From: Bog-950 sp964631835 | GTDB lineage: Bacteria; Bacteroidota; Bacteroidia; Chitinophagales; LD1 | NCBI GenBank assembly: GCA_964631835.1 | Contig: CAZWAD010000002.1 | Location: 1-64,000 of the forward strand | DNA: 64,000 bases | Reading direction: 5' to 3' | Shown here: positions 45,783 through 54,600 of the stretch, piece by piece | Layout: every line of letters begins with the position of its first letter | Position numbering within the stretch: position 1 is the stretch's first letter | Program-made: the position numbers and the translations under genes | The notes under the pieces: generated by a model | The model's database searches: none | What the model saw: the letters and a program-made list of their open reading frames with translations, nothing else | What the model was told of the DNA's origin: nothing

Positions 45783-45883
45783 ATCTTTTTATTTTACTGT
45801 TTGATATACTGATAACGTACCAGGTTTATTTTTTATTTATTCTTTTCACAGATTTTGACAATTGCATATATTAAAGACAGAAA

Positions 45884-46174
45884 GCGTAAGAATTAACGTA
45901 TTTAACAGTTCAGATTTCCGAACTGCCTCCGTAACTCTTACGAAGCCAGTTCGGAAACAAAAACAAACACCGTAAAAGTTACAGAACTCATAAAAGTGCG
46001 GCAACAGCCAGCGCAACAGCTACAGAAGCAATAAGAATACAAAGACAATCTCCGTAATAGTTACGGTAGCAGCAATGGTAATGAAACAGGTATCGTAACT
46101 ATTACGGAGGTAGTTTGAGTAAAAAAACTGGTGCCGTAACTTATTTACGGAGGTAGTTTGTAAATATAAACCTG
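45884..46174. repeat. Degenerate 41-bp tandem array with palindromic cores
   Basis: Units start at 45929, 45970, 46011, 46052, 46093 and 46134, exactly 41 bp apart, with a poorer copy near 45884. Five carry an inverted repeat of the form CCGTAA-n3-TTACGG, which is perfect at 46052-46066 and has a five-base spacer at 46134-46150. The unit at 46011 is decayed. The last two units also share TTACGGAGGTAGTTTG. The array fills most of the 456-bp gene-free space between 45783 and 46238; nothing else was seen there except the hairpin at 45915-45957. Confidence 0.85.
45915..45957. promoter_or_regulatory. Nested inverted repeat within the 41-bp array
   Basis: The outer arms TTTCCGAACTG (45915-45925) and CAGTTCGGAAA (45947-45957) are perfectly complementary over 11 bp. 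Inside them CGTAA-CTC-TTACG forms a second stem. It could be an operator or an RNA/DNA hairpin; no function is known. Confidence 0.6.
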
Positions 46175-46238
46175 AACAAAATTTTTTAGGGGTTAAGAAA
46201 GGTTGGTTATTTTTAAATTACTTACCAAACCCACAGTT

Positions 46239-46469
46239 ATGAAAGCCATCTACAGCGCTTTTATTGTTCTTATTATTGCTTTCTCTTCTTTAGCCCAAAC
46301 ACCAACCCGGCAATTGGTGCAAAGTGGCGTGGGAAACGGAAGAATTGTTTTCAAATCTGAAATCCTAAACTCTAAATCAGAAATAATAGCCGATGTTCCA
46401 AAAGGCGTTTACCTGCTGCGGGTAAGTTCCTCCAAAGGCAGCGCGGTGAGGAAGCTGGTGAAGATGTAA
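46239..46469 (+). CDS. Miniature secreted protein: signal peptide joined to the end of a T9SS type A sorting domain
   Basis: A 76-residue protein starting at ATG 46239 (the frame opens at 46203). The signal peptide is MKAIYSAFIVLIIAFSSLAQ. About 20 residues later the end of a type A sorting domain appears (ADVPKGVYLLRVSSSKGSAV, RKLVKM). The joint encodes FKSEILNSKSEI from five heptanucleotide units (46353-46387). The N-terminal strands of a complete sorting domain and any cargo domain are missing. It is therefore either a remnant of a larger T9SS protein after internal deletion or a real mini-protein. It converges on the next gene with 16 bp between stops. Confidence 0.6.
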   Translation: MKAIYSAFIVLIIAFSSLAQTPTRQLVQSGVGNGRIVFKSEILNSKSEIIADVPKGVYLLRVSSSKGSAVRKLVKM

Positions 46470-46485
46470 GGGCGGTTGGCAGTGG

Positions 46486-46815
46486 TTATTCAGTTCCTGT
46501 TTCAGCTATTACTTTATCAGCTTCTTCCAGTTTGCTCTTTGTCCTCTCTATTTTTCTGCGTAAAAAATAACTCCAGCCGAATATGGAAAGAAGGCTAAAT
46601 AAATTGAGAGGAACTGTCACAAGCAGCGTCCACCTTACCCATGTATGTTCCCAGAAAACGATATAGAGGGCAGCGGTTATAGCGGTTCGGATACTCCACA
46701 GAACAATTTTTCTGCGCTTGTAACCGGGATTCAAAACGCTTTCTTTAGATGCCGCATCAAGTTCTTTTCTGAAATTTTCAGATAAGCTTTCAGCGGGCGG
46801 CTCCTGGCTATTCAT
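46486..46815 (-). CDS. Small membrane protein of unknown function
   Basis: A 109-residue protein. A charged N-terminal part (ESLSENFRKELDAASKES) precedes two membrane helices (IRTAITAALYIVFW and TLLVTVPLNLFSLLSIFGWS), followed by a charged coiled-coil-like tail (RRKIERTKSKLEEADKVIAE). It starts 6 bp after the upstream secreted-protein gene, so they are probably one transcript. The helix-TM-TM-helix plan is seen in many small envelope regulators, but no family was recognised. Confidence 0.7.
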   Translation of the reverse strand: MNSQEPPAESLSENFRKELDAASKESVLNPGYKRRKIVLWSIRTAITAALYIVFWEHTWVRWTLLVTVPLNLFSLLSIFGWSYFLRRKIERTKSKLEEADKVIAETGTE

Positions 46816-46821
46816 GCGCTG

Positions 46822-47388
46822 TTACGGTTCTCTCTCTAAAATAGACTGCCTTAAATCAATCCTGACCTCCTGTTTGGAGGCAGGGAATATCCGGCTGAGG
46901 TTTAAAATACTCAGGTTGCTTTCCAAGCTGAATAAAAGTGTGCATGCGGGAGTCAACCGGTTGGCGTTGGGCAGGCAGGTCATAGAGCCTTTTCCTTTTA
47001 CGGGCATCGAATGTCCGGCACAGGTCAGGGTTCCTTCGAGAAGATAATTCTGCGGGTCGTATTTTTTTGTGTTGATGCTGATGCTGAGTTTACCGGTAAA
47101 CTCAATGATGGTGTCTCTCATGGCATAAAGCTTCCGGTCAATAGAATCCGTGCCGGTGCGGAAAGTTTCGAGAGGCACGCGGAAAGAAAGCTTTGAACTT
47201 TCATAATCGAGTAAGAGCAGCATTTCATTGCTTACAACCAGTGTAATGGAATCACCGGTACTGATGCTTACGGCAATATCGCCATGCAAGGTGCGGTAAA
47301 GTTCCTGCTGCCGGTACATATCCTGCTGGGAAAACACCGGAACAGAAACCGCGATAGAAATAATAAGCAGGTAAAATTTAATTCTCAT
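46822..47388 (-). CDS. Secreted protein, possibly YceI-like
   Basis: A 188-residue protein with signal peptide MRIKFYLLIISIAVSVPVFS. The mature part is beta-rich. The segment IEFTGKLSISINTKKYDPQN followed by YLLEGTLTCAGHSMPVKG has the spacing of YceI-like lipocalin-fold proteins (periplasmic isoprenoid/lipid binders). The match is partial and the typical N-terminal strands are weak, so the call is tentative. On the minus strand TATCTTTG (47409-47416), a perfect TAnnTTTG, lies 21 bp before the start. It is co-oriented with the small membrane protein downstream. Confidence 0.65.
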   Translation of the reverse strand: MRIKFYLLIISIAVSVPVFSQQDMYRQQELYRTLHGDIAVSISTGDSITLVVSNEMLLLLDYESSKLSFRVPLETFRTGTDSIDRKLYAMRDTIIEFTGKLSISINTKKYDPQNYLLEGTLTCAGHSMPVKGKGSMTCLPNANRLTPACTLLFSLESNLSILNLSRIFPASKQEVRIDLRQSILEREP

Positions 47389-47475
47389 TCAAGCCTATCA
47401 ACTTTTACCAAAGATAAGCAAGTAATTACATTATCCGTCTTAAGTTTTTTCCGGGCTGAAAACGGAGAGAAGCGG

Positions 47476-48492
47476 TTATGTATTAAAATGCTTTAATAAG
47501 CGCACTTCGCTTTCGCTTAAAAAGCGCCATCTGCCGCGGGGTAAATCTTTTTTGGTAAGCCCCGCAAAAAAAACCCGGTCAAGTTTTTCTACTTCATAGC
47601 CAAGCGTTTCAAACAATCTACGGATAAACCGGTTCTTGCCGGTGTGAATCTGAATGCCGACTTCTGCGCGGTTTTTCGGGTTCGGGTAAGCAATTTCATC
47701 CACCTCTGCAATTCCGTCTTCAAGTACAACTCCCCCCTCCGCTATTTTATTGAAGTCTTCCTTCATTAATTTCCGGTCCAGCGTAACGTGATAAATTTTT
47801 TTCACTTCACTGGACGGATGAGTAAGTTTCTGTGAAAGTTCGCCATCGTTGGTAATCAGAAGAATACCGGTTGTGTTTCTGTCCAGCCTGCCTACCGGGT
47901 AAAGCCTTGGTTTGCGGGGGGAATGCATTTGCTGATAAGCCCCCCGTAAAAGTTCCATCACCGTTTTTCTTCCGCGGTCATCAGTTACCGTTGTGATAAA
48001 ATCTTTGGGTTTGTTAAGCAGCAGGTAATATTTTTTTTCGAGCGATACCAGCCGTCCGTCAAATTCCACGGAGTCTTTCTCTTTTACCTTATGACCCATT
48101 TCGGTTACCACCTCGCCATTTACTTTTACCCTTCCGGCTTTAATCAGTTCATCGGCACTTCTGCGCGAAGCCACCCCGGCATGAGACAGAAATTTGTTCA
48201 GCCGTATTTCATCGGTAATTTTTTCTTCCGTGGTGTAAATTCCGTTTGTTTCGGGATGTAAATTTTTGCCGGTCAGGAATTTTTTTTGAAAGAATTGGTC
48301 GGATTGTTTGCCGTTGTCAAGCGTGGTTTTCTTCTTTTCTTTTTTATTAAACGGGAAAACCTTTCTCTCAAACATCTTTTTGGCAGCTGCTACCAATGCA
48401 GGATTTTTTCTCTTCTTATCCCACTTTTTATATGGAATATTTGATGTTTTTTTTTCCTGTTTAGAAAAATTGTCTGATGATTTTTTCTGCAC
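47476..48492 (-). CDS. rluB: RluB-type rRNA pseudouridine synthase with long basic N-terminus
   Basis: A 338-residue enzyme of the RsuA/RluB/E/F family, which converts one uridine to pseudouridine in 23S rRNA (RluB) or close relatives. Residues 1-90 are a Lys-rich low-complexity extension, common in Bacteroidota members. Then comes an S4 RNA-binding domain (LNKFLSHAGVASRRSADELI, about 96-160), and the catalytic domain has the Asp motif YPVGRLDRNTTGILLITNDG (about 208-227) and the linker KKYYLLLNKPKDFITTV. The start is GTG at 48492. Assignment to RluB rather than RluE/RsuA rests on length and phylum habit. Confidence 0.88.
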   Translation of the reverse strand: MQKKSSDNFSKQEKKTSNIPYKKWDKKRKNPALVAAAKKMFERKVFPFNKKEKKKTTLDNGKQSDQFFQKKFLTGKNLHPETNGIYTTEEKITDEIRLNKFLSHAGVASRRSADELIKAGRVKVNGEVVTEMGHKVKEKDSVEFDGRLVSLEKKYYLLLNKPKDFITTVTDDRGRKTVMELLRGAYQQMHSPRKPRLYPVGRLDRNTTGILLITNDGELSQKLTHPSSEVKKIYHVTLDRKLMKEDFNKIAEGGVVLEDGIAEVDEIAYPNPKNRAEVGIQIHTGKNRFIRRLFETLGYEVEKLDRVFFAGLTKKDLPRGRWRFLSESEVRLLKHFNT

Positions 48493-48544
48493 GAGGTAAA
48501 AATAACAACAGTTGCGAGTAGTGAGTTGTTTGACGACACAAATT

Positions 48545-50593
48545 TTATTTCAGTTCAACTGAAATAATTTCAACTCTGCGTTCAAATGCGGCTTTCGGGT
48601 TGTAAACCGAGTTGGATTTGTCATTCCGGTCGTCACTGATACCTGCCGGTGCGGTTTCTTCGCCAAACGATTCGGTTTTTAAAATAAGGTTGCCGGAAGC
48701 AATGAAAGGAAGGAAAATCCCATCGCGGTAATGAAAGAAATAATTGCGCAGTGAAGCGACTCTCCGGTAACCGAGCCGGATATTATACTCGTTGTAATTA
48801 AGCGGGGAGCAGAAACCTTTAATGGTAATTTCCAACTTATTTCCCTTTTGCAGCATATCGAGCATTTGCGAAGAGAAAGCTATCAAATCATAAAAGCCGC
48901 GGTCAACTTTATTGCTGAACAAATCAGTAATTTCTTTTTCTCCGTTTTCTCTTTCTTCTCTTTTCAAACTCTTCAGATATTCTCTCATGTATTCATTTCG
49001 CAACGCGGAGTATGCCTCATATGTTTCTTTATAATCAAGTTTTGTTGTGTCGCTCAATGTCTTTGCATCGGGTTCATCGTTATGAAAATACAGGCGGGGC
49101 ATCACCTGTTTCAGCCTCGCTAATTTTTCTTGAATCAAAACTTTTGGCTCAATTTTTACCGCAGAGAAGGTATCCATTGATACAGCAACAACCGGAGTAT
49201 CAATTTTTACGCGAACTGTTGTATCTCGCTTCTCAATTTTTTTACCGGTGTTGTAGGCGTAAATATCATTGCAGCAGGTTTCGGCTTCAATAAAGTAAGA
49301 GCCTTTACGGTTCGAGGTGATGTATGCCCTCGAATTGTCCGCAGCCATTGTGTAATACAAATCGTTTTGCGATGTATTAACAGGTTGCATTAAATTTTTC
49401 GGTTCGCTCCAGTTAACTGACTCACCCCGTGTTTCGAAAATGTCATAGCCGCCAAAACCGTAATGCCAATCGGAAGAGAAAAATAGAGTATGGCTGTGAA
49501 CATCGAAAAACGGAGTAATCTCATTCCCCGGTGTGTTGAGTTTACTACCGGGATTTACCGCCTGTGAGTAGGTTCCGTCATTATTCAGCTTGCTGAACCA
49601 GATATCCATATTGCCTTGCCCGCCTTCCCTATCGCTGCAGAAAAACAAAACTTCATTTCCTGATAAATCATAGCCGACTGAAGGATGTGTGTTGGTCGCT
49701 TTCGGGTCGTTCACATGGTCGGTGAGTTTTTCAGCAGCAGTCCATTTGTAGTTTTCGTACCGGGTTACATAAATATCGCAGCGCGTGGTTGATTTATCTT
49801 TTTGCTCGCATTGCGTGAAAAAAAACTTTTTCGAATCGGGAGAATAAGCTCCGTTACCGATGTTCATGTTTGTATTTGCTCCGTTGGGAATAAAAAATGG
49901 TTCGGGATTTGGCGGCTGATTATAAATACGCACTAAATATTTCTCATTTTTCTTGTCATTTGAAATATTGCGAAGAGCCGAATACTGCAGCCTGTCAGGA
50001 AAAACATGAATGGCGTTAAACTCTGATTGCGGGGTATTTATTTCCTTACCGAGATGCTCAACGTTCACAGAATCATTTTTTTTCAGATGGTCTTTGACCC
50101 ATGCACAGGATTCGATTTCCTGTTGCGCTTTGGCGTAGTAATAGTCCCTCTTTCTGTATTTTGTCTGAAACCGGTGAAACAACTTCTGTGCATCGGGGCA
50201 TTTACATTCGCAGTTACTGCGAGTAACTTCTCCCAGCCAGAACAAAGCCAGTGGATACTGGTTCGACTTATCGAGTTTCACCACATTGCTGTAGCCCAAC
50301 TCCGCACCGGTTAAATCGCTGAAAAGACGGCAGGCTTCAGCGTACTTAAAATTCAGTTCAATATTTTCATCATCTTTCTTCAGCGCGTCTTTATAGTAAA
50401 GCGATGCAGAGTAGTGTTCTCCCTCAGTAAATTTTTTATCACCCGCTTTTATGAGTTGAGAAACAGTTTGCGCTGGCAAGAATGACCAATGACCAATGAC
50501 CAATAACAAAACAATAACCAATTTACAAACAGCTAATGTTTTAAACTGGTAACTGGTAATTAACAACCGGTAACTCATAGAAACGCAGGACAT
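48545..50593 (-). CDS. TPR-PD40-OmpA envelope protein, T9SS-associated (PorE-like)
   Basis: A 682-residue envelope protein. The signal peptide region (LAVCKLVIVLLLVIGHWSFLPAQ) is encoded by heptanucleotide repeats. TPR-like helices follow (LIKAGDKKFTEGEHYSASLY, about 46-170), then a PD40/propeller region (about 195-430: NMNIGNGAYSPDSKKFFFTQ, NEVLFFCSDREGGQGNMDIW). A linker leads to a C-terminal OmpA-like domain (about 585-682: LEITIKGFCSPLNYNEYNIR, LGYRRVASLRNYF), whose peptidoglycan-binding residues are only partly canonical. The order resembles P. gingivalis PorE, which links T9SS to peptidoglycan, but the carboxypeptidase-regulatory domain was not seen. It overlaps the PorP gene by 19 bp; M6 (50578) is an alternative start. 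Confidence 0.85.
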   Translation of the reverse strand: MSCVSMSYRLLITSYQFKTLAVCKLVIVLLLVIGHWSFLPAQTVSQLIKAGDKKFTEGEHYSASLYYKDALKKDDENIELNFKYAEACRLFSDLTGAELGYSNVVKLDKSNQYPLALFWLGEVTRSNCECKCPDAQKLFHRFQTKYRKRDYYYAKAQQEIESCAWVKDHLKKNDSVNVEHLGKEINTPQSEFNAIHVFPDRLQYSALRNISNDKKNEKYLVRIYNQPPNPEPFFIPNGANTNMNIGNGAYSPDSKKFFFTQCEQKDKSTTRCDIYVTRYENYKWTAAEKLTDHVNDPKATNTHPSVGYDLSGNEVLFFCSDREGGQGNMDIWFSKLNNDGTYSQAVNPGSKLNTPGNEITPFFDVHSHTLFFSSDWHYGFGGYDIFETRGESVNWSEPKNLMQPVNTSQNDLYYTMAADNSRAYITSNRKGSYFIEAETCCNDIYAYNTGKKIEKRDTTVRVKIDTPVVAVSMDTFSAVKIEPKVLIQEKLARLKQVMPRLYFHNDEPDAKTLSDTTKLDYKETYEAYSALRNEYMREYLKSLKREERENGEKEITDLFSNKVDRGFYDLIAFSSQMLDMLQKGNKLEITIKGFCSPLNYNEYNIRLGYRRVASLRNYFFHYRDGIFLPFIASGNLILKTESFGEETAPAGISDDRNDKSNSVYNPKAAFERRVEIISVELK
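50481..50571. repeat. Heptanucleotide repeat runs in the 5-prime end of the OmpA-family gene
   Basis: Plus-strand units AATGACC at 50481, 50488 and 50495 in perfect tandem, then the decayed AATAACA. A second run in one 7-bp phase reads AACTGGT (50544), AACTGGT (50551), AATTAAC and AACCGGT (50565). Both are inside the signal-peptide-coding part of the 682-aa protein. Seven is not a multiple of three. Confidence 0.85.
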
Positions 50594-51630
50594 ACCGCTC
50601 CGGGCTTATTGATTTGTTTCACTTTAGCTAAAATGTAAATTACACTTACCTCAAAACCTCCGTTATAGCGGCTTGCCGCACTCAGTTTTGAGAAGTTTAT
50701 ATCATAACTCAGATTCACCTGCAGGTTATCGAAATCCATTCCTGCAAAGAGCCAGCCCGCATCTGCGCTTCTTCCGTAAGCTCCGATATTCAGCGCAATG
50801 GTATGCGGAATTTTCAGAGCTGGGTAATATTTGGCATGTGCGCCATAATCAACTTCATATTTTGAATCCTGCATTTGAAACATAAGTTCGGGAACAACAT
50901 CCCATTGTTTCGCAGCTTTCACCTGCCCGCGTGTATGAACGGTAAAACGCGGATTCAGCTTCACAGAATTGTCGTTGTAAAAGGTTTGACTGGGAACAGT
51001 AAGGTGCGCAGCGCCAAACCCTACAGTAACATTTGTGCGCTCTGCTTTTGTCCACTTGTAAGCTACTCCAACTCCCAGGTCGAAGAAATTAAACCGTGTT
51101 CTTGCAAAAGTTTCATCTATCGGAATTGACGGATTAAACACATCGCCATTCCATTGATTATCGAAATTCAATTTCGAGTAATTGATGTTTCGGTTTACAA
51201 TCCCGAATTGAATTCCCCCGCTGAGCGCGTGATGAAAATTTTTATCGAGCGATTTAATATATGAAACAGACAAAGCTGTATTCAGTGAGGTGAATCGCGA
51301 ATCGCCAGCGCGGTCAAAAAAGAAAACGAGTCCGCCACCGAACCGGTCATTATTTTTCAGTGTCAGAAAATTCATTTCGGCTGAAACTGAAAAAGTATTG
51401 TAGCGAACCGGTACACTTGGCCATTGATTCCTGTAATTACCAGCAAAACGGAAATCGCCATCAAACAGGTTTGTGTTGGCAGGGTTTTGATTGAGAGGAG
51501 AGAAACTGAATTGGGAGAAGTGAATATCTTGACAGTAGGCAACAGGCAATAGGCAATAGGCAACAAACAACAACAGGAATTTCTTTCCAAACAGCGAACC
51601 GTGAACCGTGAACTGTGAACTCTTTCTCAT
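50575..51630 (-). CDS. PorP/SprF-family outer-membrane protein
   Basis: A 351-residue beta-barrel protein. The frame opens at 51681, but ATG 51630 overlaps the upstream TGA as ATGA, the classic coupling, so it is chosen. The unusual N-terminus (MRKSSQFTVHGSLFGKKFLL, then LFVAYCLLPVAYC) is made from two heptanucleotide runs and still reads as a hydrophobic signal. The family start QDIHFSQFSFSPLNQNPANT follows, with FAGNYRNQWPSV and the barrel end FEVSVIYILAKVKQINKPGA, CPAFL. It is a partner of the CHU_C protein just upstream. Confidence 0.9.
   Translation of the reverse strand: MRKSSQFTVHGSLFGKKFLLLFVAYCLLPVAYCQDIHFSQFSFSPLNQNPANTNLFDGDFRFAGNYRNQWPSVPVRYNTFSVSAEMNFLTLKNNDRFGGGLVFFFDRAGDSRFTSLNTALSVSYIKSLDKNFHHALSGGIQFGIVNRNINYSKLNFDNQWNGDVFNPSIPIDETFARTRFNFFDLGVGVAYKWTKAERTNVTVGFGAAHLTVPSQTFYNDNSVKLNPRFTVHTRGQVKAAKQWDVVPELMFQMQDSKYEVDYGAHAKYYPALKIPHTIALNIGAYGRSADAGWLFAGMDFDNLQVNLSYDINFSKLSAASRYNGGFEVSVIYILAKVKQINKPGAVCPAFL
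51531..51621. repeat. Heptanucleotide repeat runs in the 5-prime end of the PorP/SprF gene
   Basis: Plus-strand run GACAGTA, GGCAACA, GGCAATA, GGCAATA, GGCAACA, AACAACA (51531-51572) and a second run GCGAACC, GTGAACC, GTGAACT, GTGAACT (51594-51621). Both lie in the first 35 codons of the PorP/SprF gene. Confidence 0.88.
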
Positions 51631-54600
51631 CTCAGTAAAGTCACATTTCCTTTTTTGAAAAATTTCTTTCCGCCATCGCATAAACCTTCGGCATAATAAC
51701 CGAATACTGCAGGGTCTAATTTTTTGCCTTTGAAAGTTCCGTCCCAGCCGGTTAAAACATTTCTTGTTTCAAAAACCCGCTGCCCCCACCTGTCGTAAAC
51801 GGCAAAGTACAGGTTGGTCACGTTGTTGCTTCGCACATACAGCACATCGTTTTTTCCATCACCATTCGGAGAAAATGCATTGGGAATGTAAACCACCGAT
51901 TCTTCGCAGGGAGTATTTATTACGTACACAATAACCGTATCAGCTATTCTGCAACCCTGCGAATCAGAAACCTCCACATAATATGTATGTGTGTTTGGCG
52001 GATATGCCAGCGGATTCGCAATATCGTATGCGCTTAAGGTTGTATCCGGCTGCCAAAAAACAGAAACCACATCATTGCTCAAAGTAAGATTCAACTGCGA
52101 TGTGTCTCCAAAGAAAATGGTGTCGGGTATTGCATAAGCATTTACACTCGGAAGTGCAGAGAGAATATTGATTCGAATCGAATCGCTGAAAACACAGCCG
52201 ATTTGGTTGGTAACTGTTACTATGTAAGTAGTGTTTTGTGACGGACTTACCAAAGGAGTTGAAGTATTTGCGCCCGAAATAATTTGCGATACGGGGCTCC
52301 AGCTATACGTGAGTTGCTGGCCCGGCTGCGAATTGGTAACGCTCAGCTGCAAAGTATCACCGGCACATAAAACATCGTTGCCTGAAACCTGCAGCGCGTC
52401 ATTGAATATAATAACAGTTTGCCGGAAAGTATCAATACAAATTCCGTTGGATACAAGAAGCTGGTAGGTAGTGGTTTGAGCAGGCGATGCAACAGGATTG
52501 GAAACTGTAGCCGAACTCAAAGTTGAGGACGGAGTCCATTGATAAGTAACAGTGGAATCATTATTCGGTGGAAAACCAATTTGTGTAGTTTGTGCATGGC
52601 ATATAGTTATGGAGGGCAAAGTATTGGTACCTGCTCCGCCAATAACCAGAATTTTTTTCGTAACGGTGTCCGTAAAGTTGCAGCTTCCCGGGTCGGTAAT
52701 TACGAGAGTAACATCAAACAAACCGGTTTGCAGGTAGGTATGAGAAGGATTGGTTTGTGTGGAAGAGCTGCCATCACCAAAAAACCATTGGTAAGTTGGC
52801 GTAGAAACCGAATGGCTTTGGTTACTGAATTGTACAGGAAAATTTTCGCAGGCATTCGGAAAAGTAAAATCAGCGAGGCAAAGCGGAAGGTCTAAGTCGA
52901 ATTTGAAAATAGCATTGTTACAGTTGTTGGAATTATTGGTGTTTGAAACCGCGCCCGGATTCGGGAATGTGGGAAAGTCATCATTGCTGCCGCAGCCCGC
53001 ACAAACGCTTTCATACACCACACCCTTCCGGTCGAAGCGGCTGGTACCTCCGTCCACATGCTCCTCGCTGATAGTGCCGCCCATGAAAGTGGCGTAAGTA
53101 AGAGCCGATGCGTCATCGCGCAGTACGAGCAGATAAAAATCCTGACCGTCAGTGGTTGTTTTGTAAGCACCGGGTGTAACGTCCAGTCCGGTGGTGCCAC
53201 CGGTGCCGCCAACAATATTGTTTACTCCCTGGCTTCCCCAGCCGCAGGCGTAAATATTGCGGCAGACATCTACCAGGAAAGCGGTGGGTGAAATATCGGT
53301 AACACCAAGTCCGCGGCCAAATGAGGTTGACCATTCAATGGTGTTCAACGCCTCATTAAATTTAGTAATGAACTGCCCGCCATTGGGTTTGTTGTATGCC
53401 GCATTGCGGATATAATTGGTTCCTGAATTATCCGCTTGTCCGAGCACATACACGTTGTTGGCGCGGTCAAGGTCAACAAAATAAATCTGGTCGTAATCGG
53501 CAAAGCCGTAATAGGTAGAGGCAATTCTTGTCTGCCCGGTTTTATCAATGTGCATGATAAATCCGTCACTGGTTCCACCGGCAAAACCGGTTTGATGAAC
53601 TCCGGGGGTTGTAATAAAGTTGGTTGAAAGCGTACCACCTGCCACAAACAAATTTTCATCACCATCCACGGCTACCGAATATGCCGCATCATCTTCACTA
53701 CCGCCAAAAGTAGTACTCCAAATCATGGTGGACAGGCTGGCATCCATCTTAAAAATACAGGCATCCATTCCACCGCCAAAAGCATTTTGAAAAGTTCCGG
53801 CAGTGCGAGGAAAGTTTGCCGAGCGGGTGCACGAAGCAATGTAAATGTTGTTGTTCTTGTCAATTTCAATTTCACCGCGAACCTCATCGGCATAATTGTG
53901 GCGCAGGAAACCGGGCGATGAATACGGCTGACCTGCCCGGTAATTCAACCCGTCATTATCGCTGCCGCCCACATAAGTGGAAGCGAGAAGCTGAGTGCCG
54001 TCAACGCTGAAGCGCGAAACAATAATATCGGAGCCCTGCATGTAGTGGGCGGCTATGCCGTCCCAAACACCCGGGTCGTTGCCACCGTTGTAAGTTCTGT
54101 CGAATGCGGTGGCGGTTGTAGGAAAATCGGAACAGGTGGTGGTGCCGAGCACAAACAGCTCATCGGCTGAGTTGGCAATGAGCGAATGAGCTAAGTCCTG
54201 CCCGTAACCACCGAGGTACGTAGAGAAAATGCGCTGGGTGCCATCAGCTGCGTACTTCGTAATCGAAATATCATCACCGGGGTAAGTGCCGCCACCGGTA
54301 AAGGTAATGGTCGGTCCGCCATTATAGCTTACATCGTAAGCACCGGTAGTAGTCGGGTAGCCCACACCGAAAACCGAACCGGCAGCAAAAGCATTTCCGC
54401 GGCTGTCGTAAGTGGCGGAGTAGCCGAAGTTATCTGCCGTAGAACCGGAATAGGTGGAAAAAACCATGGTGGGGTCAATGTAAAGTTTCTGTTTTTTATC
54501 GTATCCGTAAGGAAAGCGGTACGAAACCGAATTACCGTTGAGCGCAAACTCACAATCCACTTTCGTTTCTCTTCCGTTAACCATTTGAAAAGCGTAAGGC

